Assembly: GCA_013399115.1 (NCBI GenBank)
Contig: VXAA01000605.1
Coordinates: forward strand, 287,476 to 351,475
Origin: Anseranas semipalmata
Lineage: Eukaryota > Chordata > Aves > Anseriformes > Anseranatidae
DNA: 64,000 nucleotides
Direction: 5' to 3'
A program made the position numbers and the translations under genes. A model generated the notes under the pieces. The model made no database searches, had not been told where the DNA came from, and worked only from the letters and a program-made list of their open reading frames with translations. Shown piece by piece: positions 25,582 through 38,366 of the stretch; within the stretch, counting starts at the first letter, position 1, and each line of letters begins with the position of its first letter.

Positions 25582-28500
25582 GCACCCTTTCAAGCTATGA
25601 GCTGCAAGTGGTAAATGTGTATCACATGCATGCAATACCTGAAGGATTTTTTTCATTTGTTCAGTAGTTTACGAGTATTTTTGCTAAGGTTCTGGTCTTC
25701 ACCAGTTGGGGAAATGGAACTTTTCAGATTTCCATTTCAGTTCTATCTAAACTTAGCTTCAGGCACTTCAGATAGTTAAAGCCTGTTTGTGTCCTAATTT
25801 CCCCCTATTGTGTTCATCTATCTGTATGGACAGGGGTTTCCAGGTTTGGAGAAGTACACGTTTCTTGAAAATAACTCATTTATTCTGTGGTAATGCATAA
25901 TTTCTACAACAGTTTAATTAGGGAAGGAGTTGCTGCTAAGTGCTTTGTAAGTGTCAAATATAAAAGTGTGATTTCAAGTGGCCTTCTTGGGTAGGAGGGG
26001 AGGATCTTCTTGGGTAGGACGGGAAGAAATATGTTCAGATCTACTGCCTGTATTCATCTCTGAACAAGATCTGGAGTTTCCTCTCATCGGGTCTTTTTTT
26101 CTCCTTTCTACAAAGCAGCAACACAAAGCCCATGAAAAGCTAAGAAATGCCTTCTGACTCAGGAGGAGGAGAAGCTTCTGTAGAAACAGAAGAAAAGCTA
26201 GCTTCTAAGACAGCAGAAAAAATGGGGAAAGAAACACTGATGAGTGGTAGCCTTTGTTTTCCCCCCCCACTCCCTTTCTGAACATCCAAACTGCTTGCTG
26301 TTTCTATTTTTTTTTTCCTCTGAAAACTTTGGCACCTGGTCTTCCTTGTTTCTTTTCCCTCTTTCTTGGTGACTTTCTCTTTTGTTCTCACAATGAATGT
26401 GTACTAACTTTGAACCTCAGATGTTTCCACTCCTGCCTTTTTATTATTAATCTTTTTATTGCCTTCAGTTTTAGAGTCAACTTGAGCTCAGCTCTCCATT
26501 ACCTTGTCCTCAGAGTTGCTTTCACCTCTTCTCTGATTCACTGCTGATGCTTCGAGGAACCTCCCCGTCTTCAACAAATACCTTTGTCTACGCTAGCTGC
26601 CTCGGTGGCTCAACTAAGGCAGCTGGCTTTCTGATACGGCTTATAAGACGTGGTTTGTTAAGATGAACAAAAACTGATGCTAATTTACATTGAAAAAGCT
26701 CTTTGCTTGCTTCAAAAGCAAGCTTTTGTCCATGCAACAGGGAGGACTTAGAGCTGAGTCTCATGACTTTTGCCAGTTCTCTAATGTAAGTAGGTCTTGT
26801 TCCCGAGTCAGTGCTCTAAGGACTTGCTATCTCCTTACTCAAGATTTTCTTGTACGGGGGGCATATGCAAGATTAATTTTCCCTTTTGGGCTATCAACTT
26901 GTTTAAATAAAAGGGTGAGTTTGTGCTGCTGCTCTAAGAAGCATCTTCTCTAGTTGGCTGTTCATTTTTATGGAAGTTGTAGACAAATTATTTTGAAGGC
27001 TGCTTCGTTTCTATAAAGGCATAAGTAGGAGAAGAAAGAGGCGTAGATACGCTTATGGTGTGATCACATAAGTCCTGCATTCCTGGCAAAACAGACTGAA
27101 ATATTTCATTTTCCATTTTTCCTGTCGACTCCCAGTACATCGCTCAGTTCCATCCCTTCTGGTGCATTTGATGTCTACTGAGATGGGATTTGCCATCACC
27201 TAATGCACTAGTCCAGCAGGATTTAGCACAGGTTGCCATTCTCTACTCCTTCCTTTTGTACATTTCTTCTTTTTCTCTTTGCCCTGGGATTGATCTTGAA
27301 GGTAGGTGTTAGGAGAAGACTTCAGTGTTGTATTATAAAGTAAAATGGCATGGAGTTCGTAAGCTTTCTTTGCCACTATCAGTGTCTTTACAGGTCCTTT
27401 GTTTTCTGCCTGTTCAAATGGAATCGTGTTACAACTAGCTTTTAGGATTCTGCTCTGCCTCCTTAATCTCCGGAAGACTTCAGTCACTTCTGAAAGCAAG
27501 ATTTAGCTAGGTCATGTGTAAGTTTTGCAATGCTAGGCAGAACAACGCCTACACACCATTAAAAATCTCAGGCCCTATGTTCAGAGGATTTGCAGAAGAA
27601 ATTTGGCAAAACCAGGTCACTTCTCCAAGCAGCAATCTCGCAGTAACCCACCTCAGCTGTGGAGAAGTCAACTTGATGGAGAAGTTGCGCTGGTGAACAA
27701 AAACGGCTCCAAGAGGGCTTCCTCTCCTGGAAAGGCCTGAGATTCCTGAGGCATCTTATGCAATGTTCTTAATGGCATTTCGAAAAGCTCTTGCATGGGT
27801 ACGTGCTTTGCTGCGCTTTGCCCCACGCCCGTGTGAAAGCCAAGTTGCCATGGGCCAGAGGCGAGTAAGCTGTGGTGCTGCTCTCGGTCGGGGCAGGCTG
27901 TGAGCTGTGACGGCTCCGCCGTGCACCTGAGCATCTTCCCCTGGAGGCTTCTCGCAGGGATCCTGCCCCACAGGCACCAGGGAGACGTCTGGGGCCGCAG
28001 CATATCCCCGAGCGTGGTGGAGGAGGCCACAGAGCTGTGCATGGAGGGGTCTGGCTTGCACCCACCGCTCGATACACTGCAGATGTGTCTGGGGCCATGC
28101 TCGTGCCTGCGTGGGAGAGGAACAGTCGACCGTTCACAAAGGTTTCAGTCATCCAGGAAAACAGCACGTCATGGGGCTGAGCGGTTGTGCTTGAAACGGA
28201 GTGCCTGTGACCTTCCATAAACTGGAATATATACAAATAAAACAGGCTGAAATAAAATGGAATTATAAACACATTTAGAATAACAACTGAGCTCTGTCTG
28301 TTGGATGCATTTGCAAACAGGAAATGGAGCTAAATTCACTGCATTAATAAATTGCTTGCTGCAAATATGTTGCCTGATGTTAGGCACCAGTGCTGAGAGC
28401 AGTCCAGCTGAAGATTTACATGTATTTTAATATACCCAAATCCGAGACACTCAGCTAAAGCGTTACAGGATCCCTTCTGCATGAGCAGCACTGACATGCA

Positions 28501-29639
28501 GGGGGATTTGTGCACAGCACTTACAGATGGGCATTTAACCTAACTTCTTACATTCTTTGAGAAGAAGCAGTCTTCTTCTGTTTGTACTAAAGTATCCTCT
28601 TTTTTCCCACTTTTATAGAGAATGGACAGGATGTGCTGCCAAGATCACGTTGGCTGACGGTCAGCACAAGGGTTAAGGATTTGTGAGCCACGAGCAGCAG
28701 AAATATCTCGTACATTTTCATTTACCCTGCATGACGACGGAGAGAAGCGCCTATTGCTTCAGCTTTAATTGAAGTGCATCTTCAGAAGGCAATTGCTTAG
28801 AAGATAACTAAAGGTACGAGCAGGTTGGTGACTGTCCTGCTCTTAGCATGTCTCGCAGGCAATGTTCATCAGCTGCACAGAAAAGAGTTGAGAAACCCGA
28901 GCGTCCACCCTGCGGGGTTACGGTAATGAGCGGGGTTTGAGTCTGCTCGGTCCTCAGCCCTTGAGCTGTGCAGTCGGATGAGCCCCAGCTCTCCCACACC
29001 CGCCCGGGGCTCGCAGATTTGCTGCTGGCTGGTTTCAGACGTGCAGCCAATTGCCCAGGCTGCCCTGGAGGCTCCTCTCCTCCCGGGCTTGTCTCCTCTC
29101 CAGGCGCTGGGAGCCCCGGGGCTCCCTGCACCCAGCGCTGCAGGTCCAGAGGGCTGGCGAGGGAGCTGCACGTACCCGTAGCGAACGCCATGGGTCCATC
29201 AGCGAGTGAGGGAGACGACCAACATCAAACATGGAAAATGCTGGAAAAGCCTAAACCGGAGCTCGGTGTGTGCCCTGATAGCTTGGGATGGAGGGGGGCA
29301 GCCAGCAGTGGGACTGCTCGGAGAGGCTGCTGGAGGTACGTAGATCCATGGGGCTGGGGGGGCTGAGAGTGATGGTGAGCTCCAGCCAGGAGAACCCAGA
29401 GCAACTGGGGGAGGCCCTAGGGGATGGGGAAAAGAGAAATGTTACGCCTGTCATTAGGTCAGGGACCATGGCGCAGTCAGACTTGTCTTGAGTGCCAGCC
29501 ACGGGAAGCACGTCCTCTCGAGTCCATTTCCAGCGTCTAACAGAGAAGGAGGTACGTGGCAGTGGCCGAAGATTTATGAAGTGCAAGCTGTGCCTGACCA
29601 CCTCAGCTGCCTCCTGTGATGGACGGCAGGCTATGGGGA

Positions 29640-30700
29640 CTGGGGAGGCAGTGACTATAAGAGCACTTGGCTTCAGTGAGGCTTTCAACACCATCTCCGC
29701 AGCACGCTCGTAAGGAAGCTGTGGAAGTACGGGCTGGAAGGCCGGACTGTTAGGTGAGGTGAGGACTGGCTGGACCACTGGGCTCCTGTAGTAGACTGGG
29801 GCTAGTATTGTTCAGCAGCTTCACTAGGCACATGAGGAGACAAAGAGCATCTTCGGAAAAGTTGTGGAGGATACAAAGTTAGGGGAGAGTGGCTGACATG
29901 CCAAAGGGATGAGCTTCCATTCAGAGGGACACAGACAAACTTGTCTGGGATGACAGACATCTGAGGAAGTTCAGCAAGGAGAAGTGCAGAGTCCTGTATC
30001 TGGTGTGGAAAAAAACTAATGCACCAGTTCAGGCTGGGAGCAGGCCACGGGACATGTTGACTATAAGCCACCAGGACACTCTCTTCACAATATGAAGAAG
30101 GTGACCAACAGTTTGAAGGAAGTTGCTAGCCCCCTATTCTCCGCACTGGAGATCTCATCCACATCAGGAATGCCAGTGTCCATCTTTGAGTCCCCTGGCT
30201 CAAAAAGGATGTTGAGAAAATAAGATCTAGCAAAGGGCTACCAGGATGGCCATGGGTCTCAGGGATGTGGCCTACAAGAAGAGGTAGAGAGGGCTGGGAT
30301 TGTTTAGTATGAGGAAGAGGAGGCCTAGGGGCCCTCTAACAGCAGCCCACAACTACCTGGGAGGGAGTTACAAACATTACAGCAAGCAGCTGATCTCAGT
30401 AGTAGCAGATAATACACCAGAGAATGTCTTCATTTCTGGAGTGACGTGTCAGACATCCTCTCTGTTCATTTCTGACTCTAGAAATGAACACATCAAACAG
30501 CGGTGTTTCAGGTTGGACTTTAGGAAAATTTCTTCACTGGGAGGGTGATACAGCCCTGGGACAGGCTAACCAGAGGCCTTGTGGTAACTCCACCCTCAGA
30601 GGTCTTACACATTTGTCTAGTCACAGCCACAGCTGACCGGACCCAAAGATGGCAAAACCCTGCTCCACCCGGGAGTTGAGCTGGATGACCTCCAAAGATC
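29640..30700 (+). mobile_element. Decayed CR1 LINE with reverse transcriptase remnants
   Basis: The translation at 29666-29698 reads LGFSEAFNTIS, matching CR1 RT motif A (LDFSKAFDTVS) with the catalytic Asp replaced by Gly. A following segment matches the KLWKYGLEGRTVR-type region (GGAAGCTGTGGAAGTACGGG). At 29864 VEDTKLG stands in place of the motif C ADDTKLG. Further on, stretches corresponding to the KGKCRVL and LMHQ-L regions and to the 'ttcactgggagggt' 3' domain follow in order, with stops, frameshifts and deletions. The element is 5'-truncated and dead. A separate CR1 3' fragment abuts its end. The 5' limit is approximate; 29450-29640 could also belong to it. Confidence 0.85.
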
Positions 30701-30848
30701 AGGTGGTTGATGCCCCAGGCCTGTCAGTGTCCAAGAGGCATTTGGACAATGCCCTCAATAACATGCTTTAACTTTTGGTTAGCCCTGAAGTGGTCAGGCA
30801 GTTGGACTCGATGATCCCTGAAGGTCCCATTCAACGGAGCTGTCGGAA
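30700..30848 (+). mobile_element. CR1 LINE 3' end, second fragment
   Basis: After the first element reaches a CR1-like terminus near 30680-30700 ('gctggatgacctccaaagat'), the sequence restarts in CR1 3' material. It reads through 'gtccaagaggcatttggaca' and 'gccctcaataacatgcttta' to a second terminus with 'cagttggactcgatgatccc' and GAAGGTCCCATTCAAC. The repeated terminus indicates either two insertions of different CR1 subfamilies or one inside the other. Confidence 0.8.
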
Positions 30849-33800
30849 TAGCTTGGGTTGAGAATTTTTTTGAGCTTCTGCAAAGTCATGCAAGTCCATG
30901 GATGTTATTTATAAAGTTGTTTCTCTACTTTGAGCATTTGCATCCCGTGTAGAAAGGATCTCTATTGTGGATACTGCTGTTAAACAAATGGAGGTGAGAA
31001 ACTATTTTGCAAAAGCGTGAATTTCTAGGATATTTTCAGCAAACATATACATCTGTCACTTTCCTCAAAGTCAGGATTATGTATCTACACCAGTGAAATA
31101 CTTGCCTTTCCTAACAAATACCCACCCCTATTTATGAAGGAGTATCAAGGAACGTAGAGGTGCAGCACAAACTTGTACTCCACGTGGAGGTCCCCACGTC
31201 CCAGTCTGTACACCACGAGACTCTCATTCACACCGTGGTTTTCAGTGTAGGTTCTTGGCATCTCTCATTCTGCAATTCAACTTTCCTAAAGCCAATAAAC
31301 AAATTGCCACCTCCATTCAGCCTCCCTCGGGAAGAGAAAAAGGCTCGTGTCACTCCAGAAATGAACAGCCAGAGCACCCACAGAATTGCTGCTTTTTGGT
31401 ATTCTGCTCTAAGCAGAAACATCAGCCAGGATCATTTACGGAGAATCAACAACAAAAAAGAGTCAAAAAGCAAACTCAGCTGCAATCACAGTTTGCCAAA
31501 GAGTTGATTCATATCATAAACTGTGGTAATTGTTTTTTAATATAATCAAGTGCACACATAGCTATGTAATTAAAAAGCATGTAGGCGTTCTAGATTTCTT
31601 TAGGAACTACCAAGCACTTTCAGTCTTGTTTTCTGTCTGCTTTGAGTCACCGGTGATGTGAAGCAACCTTTCTGAAGATCATTATAGTCTTTGGAAAAGG
31701 AAAGGGACAGTTTTAAAGCAGGTGTCCCATGTTAACACAAAGAACGATTTCCAGCTGCTGCTAGGACCTGGCGAGCATCCCCCCAGCTGGCTGGGGGCTT
31801 TGGCACATGGCTGGGATGAACCAGAGCAGAAGGGAAGGGAAGGGATAGAGCTGAGACCTCTTGGAGCACAGACCGACCCCAGCACCCAGGGAAATCGGTG
31901 GCTCTGCAAGTGCTTGCTGCCTTTGAAAGTCAGTTTGTTGTTCTCTCAATGCCTTTTTCTGTGTGGATACCTGGTCTCTTATAATCAGCTAGCTTTTATC
32001 TTAGTAGAGACCTTGTGTGTGTTTCGGTAAGGGCCTAACATTTAAGTTGCTTGGTTTGCTAACACATGAGCTGGACTTCCTAAGTTTCACATAAAATACA
32101 ATTTCTTTTGGTACTTGTTACTTCTGGGACTGAAGAGGCGAACCTTGGTCTCTTACCTGTGATTTCGCTGAATATGTGACTTTGCTGTATTGTTAGCTTT
32201 CCTTTGTGACCTGTTACATTGCAGGGTTCTTATGCCCCCCCGAGAAAAAAAAAAAAAAGTGCTAAAATGCATAGTAGAGCATGCAAGTCAACTATTCCAG
32301 GTTGGAAGACTCATTGGGATATTTCTGCAAAGCCACCTCTTTACTCGCCTTGCTCCGAAATAGCTAGGTTCCTCCTCAAAACTGCAGGAGCTTGTGCTAA
32401 GGAAGGTGACTTTGAAGGAGGAGAGGGACTGCTGGCAAATCTCATCCAGTCTCCTGACCGAAAGCTGTGCCTGTTTCCCGCTGTGTGTCCTGGGTTTTGC
32501 CTAAATCAGATTTCCCAGGAAGGCATCCTGCCTTGATGTGAGGATAACAAGAGACTGGGAGCCTTGCATGTCTTCCGCTTCATGCTTGGGTAGTTTTGTT
32601 TGGATAGGGTTAACTCGGGGTGAACATTGTGCAGTTGTCCTGTGTTTGTAAGCCCGGTTTTCTGACTGTAACTCCCAGCCGTTATATTGTGATATTTTCC
32701 CTACAAAGATGCATTTATATCATAATTAAGCCACCTCCCAATGTTTTCAAAACCAGACTGAACAGCTTAAGCTCCTTAAGGGCATATCAGTACGGAAGAG
32801 TAGACAAGTCATGCTGGCACAATTGCACCAGTAAAACAAAACTGCGAGGCTCCAGCAGAGCTCCCCGCAAGGACACTTGTTTGGGGGTAGAAGCTCTTTT
32901 CTTTTAAAGATCTTCCAAAGGGATGTCGGTGGGAGGTGGTCGCCCATTGCTGTCTCCTGCCTGGGGCAGGATTTGGGGGTGGGCGAGCAGCACCTGGGCT
33001 TCAGCAGCAGCTCCACCCCGGCTGCCGCGTGTAGATGGGGAGATGCCCTGGGGAGGCTCCGTGCCACTTCCACGACCCCCTCGGATGTGGGACACGAGGT
33101 TTCATGGGGGCTAAAAAAGCTCGCGACTGTCCCCGGCGCTTCCCATCCCTCTGCATGAGCCCAGCACCCCGAGCACTGCTGAGACCCCGCTTGGCCCTGG
33201 CGGTTTGTGAGAATCATGAATTGCACTGCTGTAATGTATTATCAATCAGTTGTACAGAAGAGCCGTTTCTGATTTAAAACTCAAGGATAGGGCTGCCTCG
33301 GAGCTTTTTCTGTAAGTTCAGAGCAACCTGAACATCAAGACATGAAAGTTCACTGGAGCCTGTTTCAGCCTGTAAGTGGGTCACAAGACGCCGAAGCGCT
33401 GAGTGAAATAACACCCACGCAAATCAAATAAAAGAGTAGGTAACCTGTATTTAAAAAAGAATAGTCTTTCTGGGTGCCTTAGTCATAGATGTCTTAGGCA
33501 TGAAACATTCAAGAGACCGAGCACTTAGTAGGGAAATGGCCGCAGAGGATGCCTCAAACCTAAGCACAAAATTATCAGGCTGACATTAGCAGGTAGATCA
33601 CCTTCCCTCGATGCTCCAGGGACCTGGGCTACTTGCAATTTTAATGGAAAATAATGAAATCCGTAAGCGTGAACCTTGGAAGAAGTGTCTAGCTTTAAAG
33701 GGGAAAATCTTGCCAAAAATGTCTCATACAGAAGCCTGTCTTTATTAAAAAAAAAAAAAAGAGAGACTTGAAGAACTGGAGAGCAGGTAAAACTGGATGA

Positions 33801-36470
33801 AGCCCCGTGCGGTGCCCCACTGATGCTGTGGACAGACGGATGCAGCTGCAGAGAGCGATGCTGAGCAGAGCTGTGACCCCAATAGCTTGAGAGCCTGCTC
33901 GCGGGTTTTATCTTTGTTCCTGGTAATTACAACACGGCCCCAGCCAGCGCTGCAGTTCATCTGTAATTACCATGGCCCTACAGGGCTCCTAGAGGAGGTT
34001 TTGCATGTTTTGGCGACTGGGCCCGACTGCCCGGAGGCCGGGGGCTGAGCATTGTGGATGGAGCTGCCCTCCCAGGGCTGTGCCCACGGTCTCCCAGGGG
34101 AGGCTGCCTTGCCTGGCCTCGCCTCGCCTGGCCTCCCCAAGCGGGGTTTGGCTGCCAGGGGCCTGCGCTGCTGGGGGGTGAGGGCTGTGAATGGGGGCGG
34201 TGGGTGGCTGGGGTTTGGCTTACCTCTGCTGGGAAGTGGAGATAAGCGGAGGTAACGTGGTTATTCTTCTGCTCTGTCCTCGTGCGGAGGTTTCCGGGTG
34301 AAAGAGAGGAAAGAAGGGTGTTTCTCCTCCTGCCCAGACGCATTGTACCTGGGCATGCCTCTGGGCTTCTGGGTGTTTGACAGAGAGCAATGCTGTCCTC
34401 CCGTCAGCACTACTTGACATTTATTTTTTTATTATTATTCTTTTTCAATTGACAGCAAGACCAGAATGGAAAAAATTCACAGTAAGTGAAGAATGTTGAT
34501 AAAACGGTAACAACTCGCGTATAAGACAGCAGGGAGGAAAGATTATTTCTGTCTATTGTAATGTTCTGCGTGCATTGTCCCGGCTACAGAAGCAGACCCT
34601 CCTCAGAGAGGTGGTTTCCCACCACCTGCCTGAGGCTGAGCTTTGGTCCCGTGGTCCCTGAGCAAAGCCAGGGGCAGGGCCCCCACCTGCGCCATCTCGT
34701 GCAGCCCCCGCGCGCTGCTGGTCCGAACGGCCAGGGCTAAAGGGGAGGATGCTTGGTGCCAAAAAAAATTGGGATGGCAAAAGGAAAAAAAACCAGCACG
34801 TTATTGAAACATTATCTGTATTTGTCAGAGTTGCCTGCTGCTTGGCGTTGGCTTACGGTCAGTGCTTTCACGGTCCCACAATGCTCGGAGGATGAGTGGA
34901 AGTGCAATTAGTGGGGCTTTTCTCATCAGGCTGCGGTTGGGCTGTTTTTGGGTGCTGATGAGAGCACAAAATACTTTTATTGCCTATAAATACGGACGCT
35001 GAAATCTGTAGGAAGCCCACTTTGTCAGCTGAAAACCCACTTTAGGAAGAAAACTAAACCTCTCGACCTTGAAATAGCTTCCAAATTCTAAAAACAGCAC
35101 ATCCGGCTAGCTAGCTGTCTTAGCTACAGACATTAATCACCACCGTATTTTACACAGCATGTAAAATTTAAGTAATAGAATCACGGTCCCCCTCACCGTA
35201 TTTGCAGCTAAAAGCTGATGAGTAGAAGCACTGACCTCAGCTGGTCGATTTAACCTGATGAGTCATGGTCTTGGGGCCACATATGCTTCCTCTGCTAATA
35301 TTCTTGTTCCTATTTATTTTTTTAGAAGTGCGCTGGCATGCTGTGTACCACAGAAGAGCTTCTCTAATGGGCAGCTCCAGAAATAGCAATATCCCATTAG
35401 TTCCCTCTCCTTTGTAAGGCTTTCACCGGGGCTGCTCATCCTGCGCCGAGCCGCAGCATCTCCGGGAGACGGGGCTGCTGCTGCTGGGGAGAGCCGGGCT
35501 GCTGGGCAGTGAATTCCTCTCGAAGTTCTCCACCTGAGAAGCACCCTGGCATCTTCTTGCGTTGCAGGGAGCTATGCTGTAGAGAATGGCACAGCAGAAC
35601 CGGGCTGCTGCACTGCAGCTGCTGGACGTGGCTACGCGTGTGCCACGATGCGGGGAACTTTGGCGGCGGGGCCGCGCCGAGGGGCAGGGGCAGCCCGTGG
35701 GTTCATTTACCACTTTGGGAAGGAAATAGGAGCATAAAGGACTGTCAGGCTGACTCGCTTCCGTGTGCGGATTCACCAGGCCGCGGACATAAAGGGGTGC
35801 TCAGCACCGGGGTCCTCGGTGCTGCAGGCATCTCTCCACCTCCTCCCTGCCCGCGCCAGCTCCCCGGGTGGCACCTCGCTGCTCTGACCCCTTAATGTCA
35901 CTGGAATGGGATTCATATTGGGGGTGTTTAGTGGAATTGCATTAGTATTTGACATCTCGGAAGTTTTCAGAGATGTTATTTGCAAGGGCGGTTTTTATCC
36001 GCAGTTCTTCAAGAGAGGTGTAGCGGTTTAATTTCTGAGGTCTGTCTCTTTGTCTCTGCCTCTCTGTCAGGACTTCTGGTGATTTATTTGATTCCCTGCT
36101 CCTTTGGATTTCCTGCGCTTGTTACAATGCACCCTTGTCTCAATGACACAGAATAATGTTCATTTGAAGTAACAGCGCTGGCTTGCAGTGCTTTGGATTT
36201 GATACAAAAATAGAACTGTGTAGAAAACTTTTTTATTAGCTTTTTCAGAGTTCTAGACCCCAGGTAGTTCAAGCTGAATAACAGCGTGTTTCACTTAAAA
36301 TAGGAAACCAGGTATTGGCTGCTCAAAATGGCCACTGAGGCAAGATCTGGGAGCACTCATGAGAGACTTTTGCTCCTTCACAGGACTTCACATCACATGC
36401 CCTGAGCACTAAAAAAAAATCAAGTGTGCAGCTTTTTCCATTAGCCAGTTCGTATTTTGTCAGCCTTGGA

Positions 36471-36487
36471 TCTCTCTCTCTCTCTCT
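36471..36487 (+). repeat. (TC)n microsatellite
   Basis: About eight TC dinucleotides, a short simple repeat. Confidence 0.75.
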
Positions 36488-38335
36488 TTAAAATGAGTAA
36501 GCACAAGAAATACAAAGGAAATATAAGAAAGTCTAAATGAAAAGTCATTCAGAACAGGCTGCTGTGGATGTGCGACGGGTGTGTGATGACAAAGAAATGC
36601 CAACTGCAGCCCTGTTGGTGGCAGATTTTTTTTTCTTCTTCAGAAAACTCTTCTGATGAAGAGTTTCCATCAAATACAATTTGGGGAGAAACTCAAGCGA
36701 GTCTAGAAACAAACAAACAAAAGGATGCTCCTCATATCATAGTGGTAAAAACTGGCAAATTAAACTAAGTCTCTCCTTACTATCAAATTTCTGTATGCAA
36801 AATTACAGAGAACTTTCATGATCCCCAAAGATACTCTGCCTGTGCACTTCATTTTTGCCTTACCCTCATTTAGCACGTTATTTTGCCTTTCTTTATCACT
36901 TTACATCTGAGGTTTCACAGCTCTTGGAAAACACCCGCTGTATGGGACCTGGCTAGATGGAGACACACTGTTGTCCTTATACGGCATGGCAGAATACTGA
37001 GCCATCGAGATGTGAAGGATTCGGAGACCTGTTGAACACAAGCTGCCTTTGGAAACCACACCGCTCCTTCCGAGCTGCGTGAATTTCCAGAGAAATTGCT
37101 AGTTATGAGCAAAAGGATTAAAATATCTCTTCCCTTTTCTTCCCCAGCTTAGAAGTACAGTTACTGACAGATGGCCTGTGATGCTCAGCGCTTGTTCAAA
37201 CAGCACCAAAATATTGGGAATTTCTTTCCATGTGTACAACTGCACGCGGACACGCACATGCACACACAGAAACAAATCCAGGCAGCATTTTAAGGTAATT
37301 TTCAAATGAAAGCATACTTCAGGGCAGATGCCAGGCCAGATTCAAGCTAAATTTGTCAGCTGAGCTCATCAGATGAACACCACTATCCGACTGCAAAAGC
37401 CTCTAATGATTAACACGTGTGACGAGTTTCTGATTGAAGGGCGCGCAGGCTGCGGGCTCTGTCGGCAGCAAGTGCTTTGTGTTTCGGGGAGGAGAAGGCA
37501 TCGAGTGGACGTCTGCGTCTCCCCCGGCTGCAGGTTGGCGTTGGAAGTGTCGGGGGTCTCTGCTCTCAGCCAGTGGTTACGGCACGAGGCTGATCCCTTA
37601 TTCGCGGGGGCTCTGACGGGGAAGGGGCAGTGCTTGTTAAAAACTTGGCCCATCTCTTAGACACCCCTCTTTGCACAGCCCTTGATTCATGTCACGGTGA
37701 GAAAGCACTGGCTTGCCTTCCTCTGCCAGCTGCGTATTGAAGATGTGGACATTTCCCTGCAGATCGCTTTGGTGATGTTGTATTTATTGCACAGAGTTAC
37801 TTTACAAATCCTCGGTGCCGGCTCTGTGCAAGAAAGGGTTCATCCATGCCTTCCTTGCTGTTTTGTCGAGGCAGCACACAGAACTTAACAACCGTGGCGA
37901 ATAAAATATTACAGTTTCTCCAACAGGCATGTGCAGATATGGGTTTTGTGCATGGTCAAATTTAAGAAGGTGCTTTGAAACAGTGAATGACTCCATATGT
38001 GTCCACGTATTTAACAATGAAGTCTAATAAATCCTCAAACACACAGGAAGAAGGCTGTAGACAAAGGGAGGAATTAAGAGTCGATCATCTAATAATAGAA
38101 ACCAAAGAAGTCCAAACTTTATTACTTCAAAGAAAAATAAACGCGGCATCAGATCAGGTCTGATAACCACTGTATGGTATCAAGAGAAGGATGACTAATT
38201 TGCTAAGGAAATTAGAAAAAAAAAAATCTTGGTGAGAAGCTCTAAGAGGATCTTTGGTACTTGATGTTTTTCAACCTTAGACTTTTTGTATCTACTTCTT
38301 GCTATGTGTTCGGTCCCTGCAGTTATTAAATCTAC

Positions 38336-38366
38336 AGTCAAGTTCATCCAATGGATGAATTTGACT
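38336..38366 (+). other. 14-bp near-perfect inverted repeat (hairpin)
   Basis: AGTCAAGTTCATCC at 38336-38349 pairs with 38353-38366 with one G-U type mismatch and a 3-base loop. It lies in AT-rich intergenic sequence. The stem is too short for a typical microRNA precursor; no function is assigned. Confidence 0.6.

Larger units (their letters stand above)
23725..29620. other. Intergenic sequence downstream of GOLPH3
   Basis: No gene is recognised on either strand. The first 1.9 kb are AT-rich like the 3' UTR and may be transcribed if distal poly(A) sites are used. A short imperfect tandem duplication of a TTCTTGGGTAGGA word lies at about 25984-26030. Base composition shifts to more GC- and CpG-rich patches from about 27.7 kb on (for example 27790-28100 and 28900-29200). 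Open frames in those patches overlap on both strands and show no domain, as expected for GC-rich noncoding DNA. Confidence 0.7.

Noticed and set aside
27756..28272. Overlapping 101- and 167-codon minus-strand and 106-codon + strand frames
   Set aside because: Three frames open at once over a GC-rich patch point to low stop density rather than coding.
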